From Bdellovibrionales bacterium (GTDB lineage: Bacteria; Bdellovibrionota; Bdellovibrionia; Bdellovibrionales; UBA1609): 8,815 nt of DNA. The notes below the pieces were generated by a model. It searched no databases. It was not told the DNA's origin and saw only the letters and a list, made by a program, of their open reading frames with translations. Position numbers and translations under genes: made by a program. Below, piece by piece: positions 1-8,815 of the stretch (position 1 is its first letter; every line of letters starts with the position of its first letter). Where the stretch lies: contig DAIDJH010000055.1 of the NCBI GenBank assembly GCA_027451425.1, positions 1 through 8,815 of the forward strand, written 5' to 3'.

Positions 1-1
1 G

Positions 2-3000
2 CGGCTTGAACTTTTTGGCGACCTTGTCGAGTCGCTTCGGTTTTTTGACCCGACCACTCAGCTAAGCGTCGCGTCCCACCCCTCGGACGAAACGCCGTTT
101 GTTTTGCTGCCGGCCCGAGAGGTCCTTTACGACGATGAAAATCGCCAGCAAATCGCCCAAGCCCTGAAGCGCGATGCGGATGGGCGCCCCGTCCACCGCG
201 ATGATCTACATGAAATTGTGCGCGCCGTAACGCAAGGGCAGCCTTTTTATGGCGTCGACTATCTCCTCCCTTATTTTTATAAAAATCCCGCGCCGCCGCT
301 CAGCTTTTTTTCTATGCCCGTTGACTATTGGGTGTTCAATCAGCTTGAAGCCGTTCGCGCGGCCGACGACATTTTCGCCCGCCGAAAAAGTGGATTTGAG
401 GAGTCTCAGTCCGCCCCGTTTCGCGCACCTGTCGACCGGCTATATACCCCTTTTGAAAAGCTTGAGCTGCCGGACGACTCGAGCACGATTTATGTCAACT
501 CAACCGCTTTGGGTCTTGTGGGCGCCGGCGAAGATAACGACGGGCCACGCCCCGTTGAATTCACCTCCTTTTCCCTTCAAGATTTTTCTGCTGGCTCCAG
601 CGCACTCGTCACCGATCCAGAAAAGCTTGGTCGCTTTCTAAAATCAAAGCTCGCCGAGTGGCACTCCACCGATTATCGCGTTTATATATCTTGCGGAACG
701 CAACATTCCGCCGAGCGACTACGCGGCTTCTTAGAAAGCGCAGGCATTCCATCGATACTTTTTCATGAGAACAATTACGCTTGGTCGCAAACCCTTGAAC
801 AGCTCACCCAATCGAAAAGCGTGGGCCTTCTCGCTCGACGCCTTCCTGATTCGTTTCGTCTCCCCGGTGAGCGCGTGATTTTTTTGCGCGACGAAGATAT
901 CTGGGGGCGGCGACGTTTGCGGCGAGATACAAGCAAACAAGAATCGGATACCTCGCTTGAACGCTCCAGCGCATTAAGCTTTGGAGACCTGAAGCCTGGC
1001 GATTTCGTCGTTCATCGCATACATGGCGTGGCTTTGTATGAGGGCCTGAAAGTTATGCGCATCGAAAATGCCGATGCTGAATTTATTGAACTTCATTATC
1101 GCGATAACGATCGCTTGTATTTGCCCGTTTATCGAATCGCACAGCTTCATAAATACGTTGGGCCCTCCGGCGATCACATGATTGATAAACTTGGCGGACC
1201 CGGCTGGAATAAAGCCAAAACAAAAGTTCGCAGCCAGCTGCGCGACATCGCCGCAAGCCTTCTTGAACTGTATGCTAAACGCGCCCAAGTTCACCGGCCC
1301 GCGTTCTCTCCCGTTGACGCAGACTTTGACGAGTTTGAAAACCTCTTCCCCTATGACGAAACCACCGATCAGCTGCGGGCAATTTCCGATATTTTAAAGG
1401 ATCTGCAAAAAGATCGCCCGATGGATCGCCTCATCTGCGGAGATGTCGGCTTCGGTAAAACCGAGGTTGCCATGCGTGCGGCGTTTAAAGTCGTTCAAGA
1501 TCATAAACAGGTCGCGATTATCGCACCCACGACCATTCTTACTTTTCAACATTTTGAGAATTTTAAAAGGCGGTTTTCTGGTTGGCCAGTTGAAATTCGG
1601 GAGCTGAATCGTTTTGTTTCAAGTTCCGAAGTTAAAAAAACACTCGCCGATCTTCGTACCGGCAAGGTGGACATCGTCATCGGGACACACCGCCTTTTAA
1701 GTCGCGACGTCGCATTTCAAAATCTCGGCCTTCTCATAATTGATGAAGAGCAAAAGTTTGGCGTTACTCACAAAGAGCGCCTTCGCCATTTAAGAGAAAA
1801 TGTCGATACGCTTGCCATGTCGGCGACTCCCATCCCGCGTACGCTCAACATGAGTCTCGTCGGCATTCGCGACATGAGCCTGATTAACACCCCACCAGAA
1901 GATCGTCTGCCCACACGAACATTTGTCGTGAAGTCCGACGACGCCACAATCAAGAAGGCCATAGAAGGTGAAATCAGTCGAGGCGGACAAGTTTTTTTTC
2001 TTCATAACCGCGTGCAAACAATCGACGAGGTCGCCGCTCGCGTTCGGAGTCTTGTGCCGCACGCACGCCTTGCCATTGCACACGGCCAAATGGATGAGAC
2101 AACCCTTGAGAAAACCATGCTCAAGGTTTTTCATCATGAAATTGATGTGCTGATTTGCACGGCGATTATTGAATCTGGAATGGACATCCCGCGCGCCAAT
2201 ACTATTTTAATCGACAGCGCCCACACGTTCGGGGTGAGCCAACTTTATCAACTCCGTGGCCGCGTCGGTCGCAGTAAAGAGCGCGCCTATTGTTACCTTC
2301 TTTTGCCGCCGGATAAGCGCATCGACCCCGTGGCGCAGGAGCGCCTAAAGATCATTCAAGAAAACACCGCGCTTGGTAGCGGCATCCGGGTGGCCCAGTA
2401 CGATCTTGAGCTTCGTGGCGCCGGCGACATTTTGGGAAAAGATCAGTCGGGTCACATAAATGCCGTCGGCTACGAACTTTATCTCGAGCTTCTCGAAGAG
2501 GCTGTGCAAGCACAAAAAACAATGGGCCGCGAAAGCGATGCCCCGCCCACGCGCGAAAACGCGTTTACAACAGATGCGGAGCTCGAGCCCGAGATCAACC
2601 TTCGAATTTCAGCGCTATTCCCGGATTCGTACATTCCTGATATTCGCATGCGCTTATATTATTATAAAATTCTCTCGCAAATTCACGGCGAAGAAGACCT
2701 TGACCGCATCGAGCAAGAGTTACGCGATCAGTTCGGACCGCCGCCTGAGCCCGTGGTAAATTTACTTGGCTTAATGTACATACGAAGACTATGCCGCGAT
2801 CTTGGCGTTCGCGATATTAGCGCAAGCCAAACGGCCCTGACCCTCGCGTTTACGGATAAAACCAAACTTCCCCCGCAAGAAGTGATTAAGCTAACCACAC
2901 GAGAAAACAAAAAATATCAGCTTGCGCCCGATCAGCGTCTTAAAATTCGAATGAATGAAATTGCGTGGCCTCGCGTTGTGGACGAAATCTTGGCTCTACT

Positions 3001-3019
3001 GAATTTATGTCCAAAGTAA
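2..3019 (+). CDS. mfd: Transcription-repair coupling factor Mfd (5' end cut off by window edge)
   Basis: Mfd is an ATP-driven DNA translocase. It pushes stalled RNA polymerase off damaged DNA and recruits UvrA for nucleotide excision repair in the cytoplasm. The frame is open from base 2 and reads RLELFGDLVESLRFFDP, typical of the UvrB-like N-terminal module, so the TTG at 104 is an internal Leu and not the start. About 1,005 codons are present. Against the usual ~1,150, and from the Walker A position, some 140-150 N-terminal residues are missing. Visible order (fragment numbering): UvrB-like region 1 to ~290; CarD-like RNA-polymerase-interacting domain from ~327 (PGDFVVHRIHGVALYEGL); Walker A GDVGFGKTE at 480-488; DEEQ box at 581-584; SATPIPRTL at 607-615; IESGMDIPRAN near 723; QLRGRVGR near 750; then the LELRGAGDILGKDQSGH region shared with RecG, and the C-terminal D7 domain from ~855. 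All helicase motifs are intact. It ends with TAA, converging on the minus-strand genes. Confidence 0.97.
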   Translation, partial: RLELFGDLVESLRFFDPTTQLSVASHPSDETPFVLLPAREVLYDDENRQQIAQALKRDADGRPVHRDDLHEIVRAVTQGQPFYGVDYLLPYFYKNPAPPLSFFSMPVDYWVFNQLEAVRAADDIFARRKSGFEESQSAPFRAPVDRLYTPFEKLELPDDSSTIYVNSTALGLVGAGEDNDGPRPVEFTSFSLQDFSAGSSALVTDPEKLGRFLKSKLAEWHSTDYRVYISCGTQHSAERLRGFLESAGIPSILFHENNYAWSQTLEQLTQSKSVGLLARRLPDSFRLPGERVIFLRDEDIWGRRRLRRDTSKQESDTSLERSSALSFGDLKPGDFVVHRIHGVALYEGLKVMRIENADAEFIELHYRDNDRLYLPVYRIAQLHKYVGPSGDHMIDKLGGPGWNKAKTKVRSQLRDIAASLLELYAKRAQVHRPAFSPVDADFDEFENLFPYDETTDQLRAISDILKDLQKDRPMDRLICGDVGFGKTEVAMRAAFKVVQDHKQVAIIAPTTILTFQHFENFKRRFSGWPVEIRELNRFVSSSEVKKTLADLRTGKVDIVIGTHRLLSRDVAFQNLGLLIIDEEQKFGVTHKERLRHLRENVDTLAMSATPIPRTLNMSLVGIRDMSLINTPPEDRLPTRTFVVKSDDATIKKAIEGEISRGGQVFFLHNRVQTIDEVAARVRSLVPHARLAIAHGQMDETTLEKTMLKVFHHEIDVLICTAIIESGMDIPRANTILIDSAHTFGVSQLYQLRGRVGRSKERAYCYLLLPPDKRIDPVAQERLKIIQENTALGSGIRVAQYDLELRGAGDILGKDQSGHINAVGYELYLELLEEAVQAQKTMGRESDAPPTRENAFTTDAELEPEINLRISALFPDSYIPDIRMRLYYYKILSQIHGEEDLDRIEQELRDQFGPPPEPVVNLLGLMYIRRLCRDLGVRDISASQTALTLAFTDKTKLPPQEVIKLTTRENKKYQLAPDQRLKIRMNEIAWPRVVDEILALLNLCPK

Positions 3020-3023
3020 CTTT
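3013..3023. repeat. Small palindrome spanning the convergent mfd / envelope-gene stop codons
   Basis: AAAGT-A-ACTTT is a perfect 5-bp inverted repeat around one central base. It contains the mfd TAA (3017-3019) and part of the TAA of the opposing gene (3024-3022). The arms are short and AT-rich with no loop and no following T-run, so it is not a credible intrinsic terminator. It may be chance, since both strands need a TAA within a few bases. Confidence 0.3.
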
Positions 3024-3930
3024 ACAGCTCAACGCTTAAGCCGACGGACAGGCTAAATGGGCTTGAAAAGTCTCGCTCGCTTGTCTGCCCCGAGCTCAGA
3101 TATTCGCGCCCCTCTGTGAACACGTACCAGTTTTCAATACCGGCCTCTTCGTAGCCAGACGCCGACGCATTAGCATCCGTCCAGTTGAGTTGAAATAAAG
3201 CTCCCGCGCCCCAGTACGGAGCAAATGTCGTTCGCCCATTGAGCTTCGCATTACCTTGCTGCTCCGTATACTGAAACTGATACGCGCCACCCATGATGTA
3301 CGGGGCAATGACCGGCTCTCGCCAAATCGTGTCCATGATGTAGCGAAGACCGATGCGGTCCTCATAGGCACTTAGTTGCGCATTGCCGATTTCGGCCGGA
3401 GCCTTCGAGTTCGTTTTATAAAACCCATAGGCGGCTTCAAGCCCAATCGCGCCCAGCGTGAAGTTGTAGCGAATCATATAAGACCCTTCAAGAAGCGGTA
3501 GCCCTGAGGTGCCGTAGATGTCACTGAAGCTTGCCTGATTGGGGTTTAGAAAATCCGTTTGATAGTTGGCGGGGCTATACTCGCTTGCCGTAAATGTAAT
3601 TTGATTATCCCACCGATTGCGCCGAATACGGTAGGGAACAAGGCGATACCCCGTTGTGTTGTTGCCCGGAAGCACCATGTTCGGAACTTTTTCGACAAGT
3701 TGCCTTTTTTTAAGATCTTCATAGCTCAGCGGCTTCTTCCAGTAGTTCTCTTGCTCTTTTTTTATTTTTTGGATGATCTCTTCGCGCGACGGCCCGCTGG
3801 CGTGAAAATATCCGGACGCGGCCGTGCTGTTCGAATCTAGAGTGTTGCCCGAGGAATCTTCGGCGAGCGCAATCGACGCAAAAAGTACAAGCCACACGAC
3901 TGCCGCGGCAATTTTGGCGACTTTTCTCAT
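3022..3930 (-). CDS. Exported protein of unknown function, probable outer-membrane beta-barrel
   Basis: I do not recognise a named family for this 302-residue protein. Residues 1-23 are a clear Sec signal peptide: Arg/Lys start, hydrophobic core, and an ALA|ED cleavage site after A23. A Ser/Thr/Asn-rich linker follows (24-47). Next is a charged, probably helical segment (48-82, rich in E, K and Q, with YWKKP in the middle). From about 105 to the end it has alternating polar/aromatic-hydrophobic stretches with many Tyr, Gly, Asn and Phe, such as GSYMIRYNFTLGAIGLEAAYGF, APYIMGGAYQFQY and APYWGAGALFQLNW, ending in FSLSVGLSVEL. That pattern suggests a small barrel of about eight strands, although the last residue is Leu and not the usual Phe. 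The ATG at 3930 is chosen because it gives the signal peptide; no good Shine-Dalgarno precedes it. It lies 19 bp after atpC on the same strand, so it may be the last gene of the ATP synthase transcript. Barrel assignment is inference. Confidence 0.8.
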   Translation of the reverse strand: MRKVAKIAAAVVWLVLFASIALAEDSSGNTLDSNSTAASGYFHASGPSREEIIQKIKKEQENYWKKPLSYEDLKKRQLVEKVPNMVLPGNNTTGYRLVPYRIRRNRWDNQITFTASEYSPANYQTDFLNPNQASFSDIYGTSGLPLLEGSYMIRYNFTLGAIGLEAAYGFYKTNSKAPAEIGNAQLSAYEDRIGLRYIMDTIWREPVIAPYIMGGAYQFQYTEQQGNAKLNGRTTFAPYWGAGALFQLNWTDANASASGYEEAGIENWYVFTEGREYLSSGQTSERDFSSPFSLSVGLSVEL

Positions 3931-3936
3931 TCATTT

Positions 3937-3942
3937 ATTATA
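3937..3942 (-). promoter_or_regulatory. TATAAT, possible -10 element of the envelope protein gene
   Basis: The 19-bp gap between the atpC stop and the ATG at 3930 contains a perfect TATAAT on the minus strand, 6 bp before the ATG. There is no TTGACA-like hexamer 16-18 bp upstream (the site reads AGCGCT). If used, transcription would begin almost at the start codon and give a leaderless or nearly leaderless mRNA, which would fit the lack of a Shine-Dalgarno. A six-base match in an AT-rich gap can also arise by chance. Confidence 0.3.
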
Positions 3943-3949
3943 GGCGGCG

Positions 3950-5772
<1,823 letters not shown>

Positions 5773-6657
5773 TTAATCGCTGACGGCTTCTGCGCCCGAA
5801 CAAATCTCGATCAGCTCTTTCGTGATCGAGGCTTGCCGTAATTTGTTATAGGTCAGCGTCAATTTTCCAATCATTTCTTTGGCGTTTTTTGTGGCATTTT
5901 CCATGGATGTCATGCGCGCCGCATGCTCGGCCGCCACGCTCTCGGCCATACAACGAAATACCTGTGTCGAAAAATGCTGATTCAAAAGTTGATCGATCAT
6001 GTCTTTTGGCGCCGGCTCAAAAATCATGTTGGGCGACGCGGCCGCATTTGCATCTCCAGGCGCAGCAGTTACTTTCTTTAAATCAATAGGCAAAATGCGC
6101 TCGCTGACGAGTTTCTGTGAAATGGCCGACTTAAATTCATTGTATATAAATCTAACCTCATCGTAGTCGCCTGAGATAAATTCGGCCATACACGTCTTTG
6201 CCATCTCCGACGCCATTGCGTATGAAATTTCGCGTGCTAAATTCAATATCGCTTGTCTTGCGGTGACCCCCCGCCGTCTGAAATAATCTGAGCCCTTCCG
6301 CCCGATAAAAATAAAGTCCATTTTCTCGTAGGTGTTTTTATAGTCGCGAATGAACTTTTCGGTGAATCGGCAAATTGCGTTGTTGAATCCGCCACACAAT
6401 CCGCGATCAGATGTGATCACAATCAAAAGAACCCGGTTTGTCCTTTGTGGCGACGTTAGCAATGGATGTTCAACCAGGCGGGAGAGCGCGACGTTGGTCA
6501 CGACCTGCAAAATTCGTTGCGCATAGGGGCGCATGTTAATGATTTGCTCTTGAGCACGTCGAAGTTTCGCCGCCGACACCATCTTCATGGCTCGCGTGAT
6601 TTGCTGCGTGTTCTTTACGCTGGCAATTCGACTTCGCATGTCTCGTAAACTGGGCAT
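5773..6657 (-). CDS. atpG: ATP synthase F1 subunit gamma
   Basis: Gamma is the central shaft of F1: its N- and C-terminal helices form a coiled coil that turns inside the alpha3beta3 ring and links it to the c-ring. The 294-residue product is of normal length. The N-terminal helix reads MPSLRDMRSRIASVKNTQQI and continues TRAMKMVSAAKLRRAQ, with the conserved TQQITRAMKMV core. The middle Rossmann-like domain contains the conserved SDRGLCGGFN. The C-terminal helix has KLTLTYNKLRQASITKELIEICSGAEA, the family signature. A variable Ala/Pro/Asn-rich loop falls near residues 200-220. The ATG at 6657 is preceded by AAGGA with a 6-base spacer, and the gene begins 20 bp after atpA. Of the subunits here, this one looked most like Bdellovibrio-type gamma from memory; that is a weak taxonomic hint. 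Confidence 0.98.
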   Translation of the reverse strand: MPSLRDMRSRIASVKNTQQITRAMKMVSAAKLRRAQEQIINMRPYAQRILQVVTNVALSRLVEHPLLTSPQRTNRVLLIVITSDRGLCGGFNNAICRFTEKFIRDYKNTYEKMDFIFIGRKGSDYFRRRGVTARQAILNLAREISYAMASEMAKTCMAEFISGDYDEVRFIYNEFKSAISQKLVSERILPIDLKKVTAAPGDANAAASPNMIFEPAPKDMIDQLLNQHFSTQVFRCMAESVAAEHAARMTSMENATKNAKEMIGKLTLTYNKLRQASITKELIEICSGAEAVSD

Positions 6658-6663
6658 CGCCTA

Positions 6664-6668
6664 TCCTT
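6664..6668 (-). promoter_or_regulatory. Shine-Dalgarno of atpG
   Basis: AAGGA lies 6 bases upstream of the atpG ATG within the 20-bp gap that follows the atpA TAA. It supports the start at 6657. Confidence 0.7.
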
Positions 6669-6677
6669 TTCTACCTA

Positions 6678-8204
6678 TTATTGCTCGGTTGACGGGCGAA
6701 AAACCGCCTTGAATTCGTCAAGCGCCGCCTTTAGCTGCGCCTTAGTTTCATCCTTAATCGCTTTGTCTTCGGCAACCTTTGTCACAAGAGATTTATACTT
6801 TTGCTCAAGATATTCGAGGAGCTCGTTTTCATATTTTTGCACGTCTGCTTCTGGATATTTATCGAGGTAACCATTTGTGGCAGCGAAAATCAGGATGACT
6901 TGTTTTTCAACTCGATAGGGCAAGTATTGAGGTTGCTTCAATACCTCCACCAGGCGCCGGCCTCGAGCTAACTGCGCCTGAGTCGCGGCATCGAGATCTG
7001 AGGCAAACGCGGAAAATGCTTCAAGCTCACGGAATTGTGCAAGTTCAAGCTTCAACGTTCCGGCCACTTGCTTCATTGCTTTAATTTGCGCAGCTCCACC
7101 CACTCGGGATACGGACTTGCCCACATCGACCGCCGGGCGAATACCTTTGTAAAATAAGTCGGCAAGAAGAAAAATCTGCCCATCAGTAATAGAAATTACG
7201 TTTGTTGGAATATACGCCGAAATATCGCCGGCCTGAGTTTCAATAATTGGAAGTGCTGTGAGCGAGCCGCCGCCCGTTTCGGGACTCATTTTCGCCGCGC
7301 GCTCAAGCAACCGCGAGTGAAGATAAAATACATCTCCTGGGAACGCCTCGCGGCCTGGCGGGCGGCGAAGTAAAAGTGAAAGTTGTCGATAGGCCTGGGC
7401 TTGCTTTGTCAGATCATCGTAAATGATGAGCGCGTGCTTGCCCGTGTCACGAAAATACTCCGCCATTGCACAGCCTGAAAATGGGGCGAGAAACTGTAAC
7501 GGGGCGGGATCCGCGGCCGTCGCCGCAATGACCGTTGTATACCGCATGGCCCCCGCGTTTCGTAATTTTTCAACCACCTGCGCGACCGTTGACTTTTTTT
7601 GACCGATTGCCACGTAAAAACAATGAACGTTTTGATCGTGTTGATTAATGATCGTATCAATTGCAATCGCCGTTTTTCCCGTTTGTCGGTCGCCAATGAT
7701 GAGCTCCCGCTGTCCTCGACCGATCGGGATCATCGAATCGATGGCTTTGATCCCGGTTTGCATCGGTTCGTGCACCGGTTGGCGCTTAATGATGCCTGGA
7801 GCTTTGATGTCGACCACGCGAAATTCTTTTGCGGCAATTGGCCCTTTGCCGTCGATTGGGTTTCCCAATGCGTCGACGACACGTCCTATGACCGCTTCGC
7901 CGGCAGGCACTTGTACAATTTTTTTTGTGCGCTTAACGGTGTCGCCTTCTTTTATGTCCCTGTCTTCACCGAAAATAACGACGCCGACCGAGTCTTGTTC
8001 AAGATTCAAAACCATGCCGTAAACGGGTCCGGGGAATTCCAAAAGCTCGCCCGCCATAGCATGATCGAGGCCATACACTCGCGCCACTCCATCGCCGATC
8101 GAGAGTACCGTTCCGGTTTCTGTCACCTCAAGCGACTTTGAATAATTTTTGATTTGCTCTTTTAGAACGCGGCTGATTTCGTCAGCGCGAATCGAAATAT
8201 TCAT
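6678..8204 (-). CDS. atpA: ATP synthase F1 subunit alpha
   Basis: Alpha alternates with beta in the F1 hexamer, binds non-catalytic nucleotide, and donates the arginine finger to the beta active site. The 508-residue product is full length. The N-terminal helix ([20 protein letters not shown]) is the part that normally contacts delta. The beta-barrel crown follows, then Walker A GDRQTGKT at 171-178, the conserved stretch [20 protein letters not shown], and [11 protein letters not shown]. The alpha/beta signature [17 protein letters not shown] carries the arginine finger at R367. Asp360 takes the place usually held by Asn in alpha subunits; it is tolerated by the family pattern. The ATG at 8204 overlaps the atpH TGA as ATGA and has GAGGAG 10 bases upstream, so it is probably translated in coupling with atpH. 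Because the start of atpH is lost, that coupling may be disturbed. Confidence 0.99.
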   Translation of the reverse strand: MNISIRADEISRVLKEQIKNYSKSLEVTETGTVLSIGDGVARVYGLDHAMAGELLEFPGPVYGMVLNLEQDSVGVVIFGEDRDIKEGDTVKRTKKIVQVPAGEAVIGRVVDALGNPIDGKGPIAAKEFRVVDIKAPGIIKRQPVHEPMQTGIKAIDSMIPIGRGQRELIIGDRQTGKTAIAIDTIINQHDQNVHCFYVAIGQKKSTVAQVVEKLRNAGAMRYTTVIAATAADPAPLQFLAPFSGCAMAEYFRDTGKHALIIYDDLTKQAQAYRQLSLLLRRPPGREAFPGDVFYLHSRLLERAAKMSPETGGGSLTALPIIETQAGDISAYIPTNVISITDGQIFLLADLFYKGIRPAVDVGKSVSRVGGAAQIKAMKQVAGTLKLELAQFRELEAFSAFASDLDAATQAQLARGRRLVEVLKQPQYLPYRVEKQVILIFAATNGYLDKYPEADVQKYENELLEYLEQKYKSLVTKVAEDKAIKDETKAQLKAALDEFKAVFRPSTEQ

Positions 8205-8680
8205 GGACTCGTCACTCCTCTGGTTAATTCCTCTTTGATTTGATTTAAGTGCGACGAAAGGCTGTCATCGAAACTGAGACTTCCCACCTGCACGGTGAGC
8301 CCTCCGAACAGTTTTTCGTCTTGAGTATAGTCCAAGGCCACCTTGCCCCGACAATAGTTTTCAACCGCCGCCCGAATTTCAGCCCGCTCCTTTTCACTGA
8401 GCGGTCCTGCCGAGCGCACATGCCCGCGGCGCAAATGCTCTTGTTCGTCAACTTTGGCCTGATAGGCGCCCGCAATTTCTGAAACAAGGGGCAATCGGCC
8501 CTTGCCCGCAAGTAGGCGGACAAAATCGATAAATGCCTCTGGCGCGCCAAGATTCTTAAGCATTTCATGAAACACCTGTTCTTTTTTTTCATTTGGTACA
8601 AGTGGTGTTTCAACGAACTGCCGAATGGCCGCATCGGATTGAAAGGCACTTGAGAGTTCGTTTAGCAGGTCTAGAAGCTG
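8201..8680 (-). CDS. atpH: ATP synthase F1 subunit delta, 5'-truncated at junction with IS3-family fragment
   Basis: Delta (OSCP-like) joins the peripheral b-stalk to the top of F1. The visible delta-like sequence starts near [13 protein letters not shown] and continues with [41 protein letters not shown], the [13 protein letters not shown] segment and the C-terminal [23 protein letters not shown]. About 160 residues remain of the usual ~180. The conserved N-terminal helix (an ARRYAKALF-like motif) is missing. Upstream of about 8680 the same frame gives only a run of arginines and then a TGA at 8708-8710, because that DNA belongs to a transposase read in another frame. There is no ATG or TTG; the first common start codon is GTG at 8575, which would drop half of the N-terminal domain. 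The copy is therefore broken or mis-joined. It overlaps atpA by 4 bp. Identity is certain; whether it is functional is not. Confidence 0.88.
   Translation of the reverse strand, partial: QLLDLLNELSSAFQSDAAIRQFVETPLVPNEKKEQVFHEMLKNLGAPEAFIDFVRLLAGKGRLPLVSEIAGAYQAKVDEQEHLRRGHVRSAGPLSEKERAEIRAAVENYCRGKVALDYTQDEKLFGGLTVQVGSLSFDDSLSSHLNQIKEELTRGVTSP
8215..8220 (-). promoter_or_regulatory. Shine-Dalgarno of atpA
   Basis: GAGGAG lies 10 bases upstream of the atpA ATG, inside the last codons of atpH. It supports the start at 8204 and could allow alpha to be made even if delta translation fails. Confidence 0.7.
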
Positions 8681-8815
8681 GCGCCGACGGCGGCGCCGAA
8701 CTTCTCGTCATGAATGGCCCGTTCACAAGCTGGTCGGTTGAGCCAAGCATGGAAGCCAGAACGCGATACCTCAAGGGCATTGCACAGCCAGCTGACCGGC
8801 CAGATATGCCGGTTC
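8671..8815 (-). mobile_element. IS3-family transposase OrfB, N-terminal fragment
   Basis: Read on the minus strand from 8814, the frame gives 47 residues and then a TAG at 8671-8673. It begins NRHIWPVSWLCNALEVSRSG and continues [27 protein letters not shown]. This matches the start of IS3-family OrfB proteins, where a W-P-V-x-W-L-C block, then VSRSGF(H/Y)AW and a basic DE(K/E) segment, precede a RTYGARR motif and the DDE integrase core. The homology appears to run to about GASF; the expected RTYGARR never arrives because delta-subunit sequence takes over. No terminal inverted repeat or target-site duplication can be seen, and orfA and the rest of orfB are absent. The piece is a truncated remnant, or the edge of an element joined wrongly by assembly. 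The IS subgroup is not resolved. It points in the same direction as the atp operon. Confidence 0.8.
8680..8697. repeat. GC-rich inverted repeat (hairpin) at the IS/atpH junction
   Basis: GGCGCCG-ACGG-CGGCGCC gives perfect 7-bp GC arms around a 4-base loop, and each arm contains the self-complementary GGCGCC. It lies in the transposase reading frame (GAAVGA), within a few bases of where delta homology begins. No T-run follows on either strand, so it is not a standard terminator. Confidence 0.6.

Noticed and set aside
104..106. TTG at 104 as the start of mfd
   Set aside because: The frame is open to base 2 and the upstream codons encode conserved Mfd sequence (RLELFGDLVESLRFFDP), so the gene begins outside the window.
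3036..3056. TTAAGCC...GGCTAA inverted repeat as a terminator for mfd
   Set aside because: The stem is only about six pairs with a bulge, sits within the opposing gene's C-terminal codons, and has no T-run after it.
3719..3934. ATG at 3934 as an alternative small gene overlapping the exported protein
   Set aside because: The product is a low-complexity out-of-frame reading, while the ATG at 3930 yields a proper signal peptide and a full-length protein.
7599..8141. 180-codon plus-strand open frame inside atpA
   Set aside because: It lies antisense to strongly conserved alpha-subunit sequence, lacks a ribosome site, and shows no recognisable domain; it is a shadow.
8681..8707. Arg-rich N-terminus ([10 protein letters not shown]) on the delta subunit
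   Set aside because: This is the transposase DNA, including the GGCGCC hairpin, read out of frame. In the OrfB frame it gives the sensible [10 protein letters not shown].
8710..8815. Plus-strand open frame MNGPFTSWSVEPSMEARTRYLKG at the right end
   Set aside because: It is open and looks protein-like, but it is antisense to the well-matched IS3-family OrfB and matches no family I know.

Overview
The window is 8,815 bp of bacterial chromosome with standard genetic code and roughly balanced base composition. It is almost fully coding. It looks like a Gram-negative, deltaproteobacterium-like organism. One reason is a signal-peptide-bearing, probable outer-membrane beta-barrel protein. Another is the F1-ATPase subunit sequences, whose gamma subunit resembles my recollection of Bdellovibrio-type proteins; that placement is tentative and rests on memory, not a search. 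Both ends cut through genes, so the window may be a whole metagenomic contig.

Layout, left to right. Positions 1-3019 (+) hold most of mfd, the transcription-repair coupling factor, missing roughly its first 140-150 residues at the window edge. Everything else is on the minus strand and converges on mfd with only 2 bp between the stop codons. Read in the direction of transcription (right to left), the minus strand starts with a fragment of an IS3-family transposase (8815-8671). It runs straight into a 5'-truncated atpH (delta). Then come atpA (alpha), atpG (gamma), atpD (beta) and atpC (epsilon), and finally an unnamed gene for an exported, probably outer-membrane protein (3930-3022).

The five atp genes encode the whole F1 sector of the ATP synthase except that delta is damaged. 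The order H-A-G-D-C is the common bacterial one. Spacing is very tight: 4-bp ATGA overlaps at atpH/atpA and atpD/atpC, and 15-20 bp gaps with clear Shine-Dalgarno sequences at atpA/atpG and atpG/atpD, so this is one translationally coupled operon. The membrane F0 genes (atpB, atpE, atpF) are not in the window; atpF would normally lie just upstream of atpH, where the transposase fragment sits. The envelope protein gene starts 19 bp after atpC and may be read from the same transcript or from its own short promoter-like element.

The one clear anomaly is the right end. The sequence changes from the delta subunit to an IS3-family OrfB at about 8671-8680, next to a strong GC hairpin. This is either an insertion/rearrangement that cut off the start of atpH or a chimeric assembly join near a contig end. 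No new biological system was found; the rest is ordinary housekeeping sequence.
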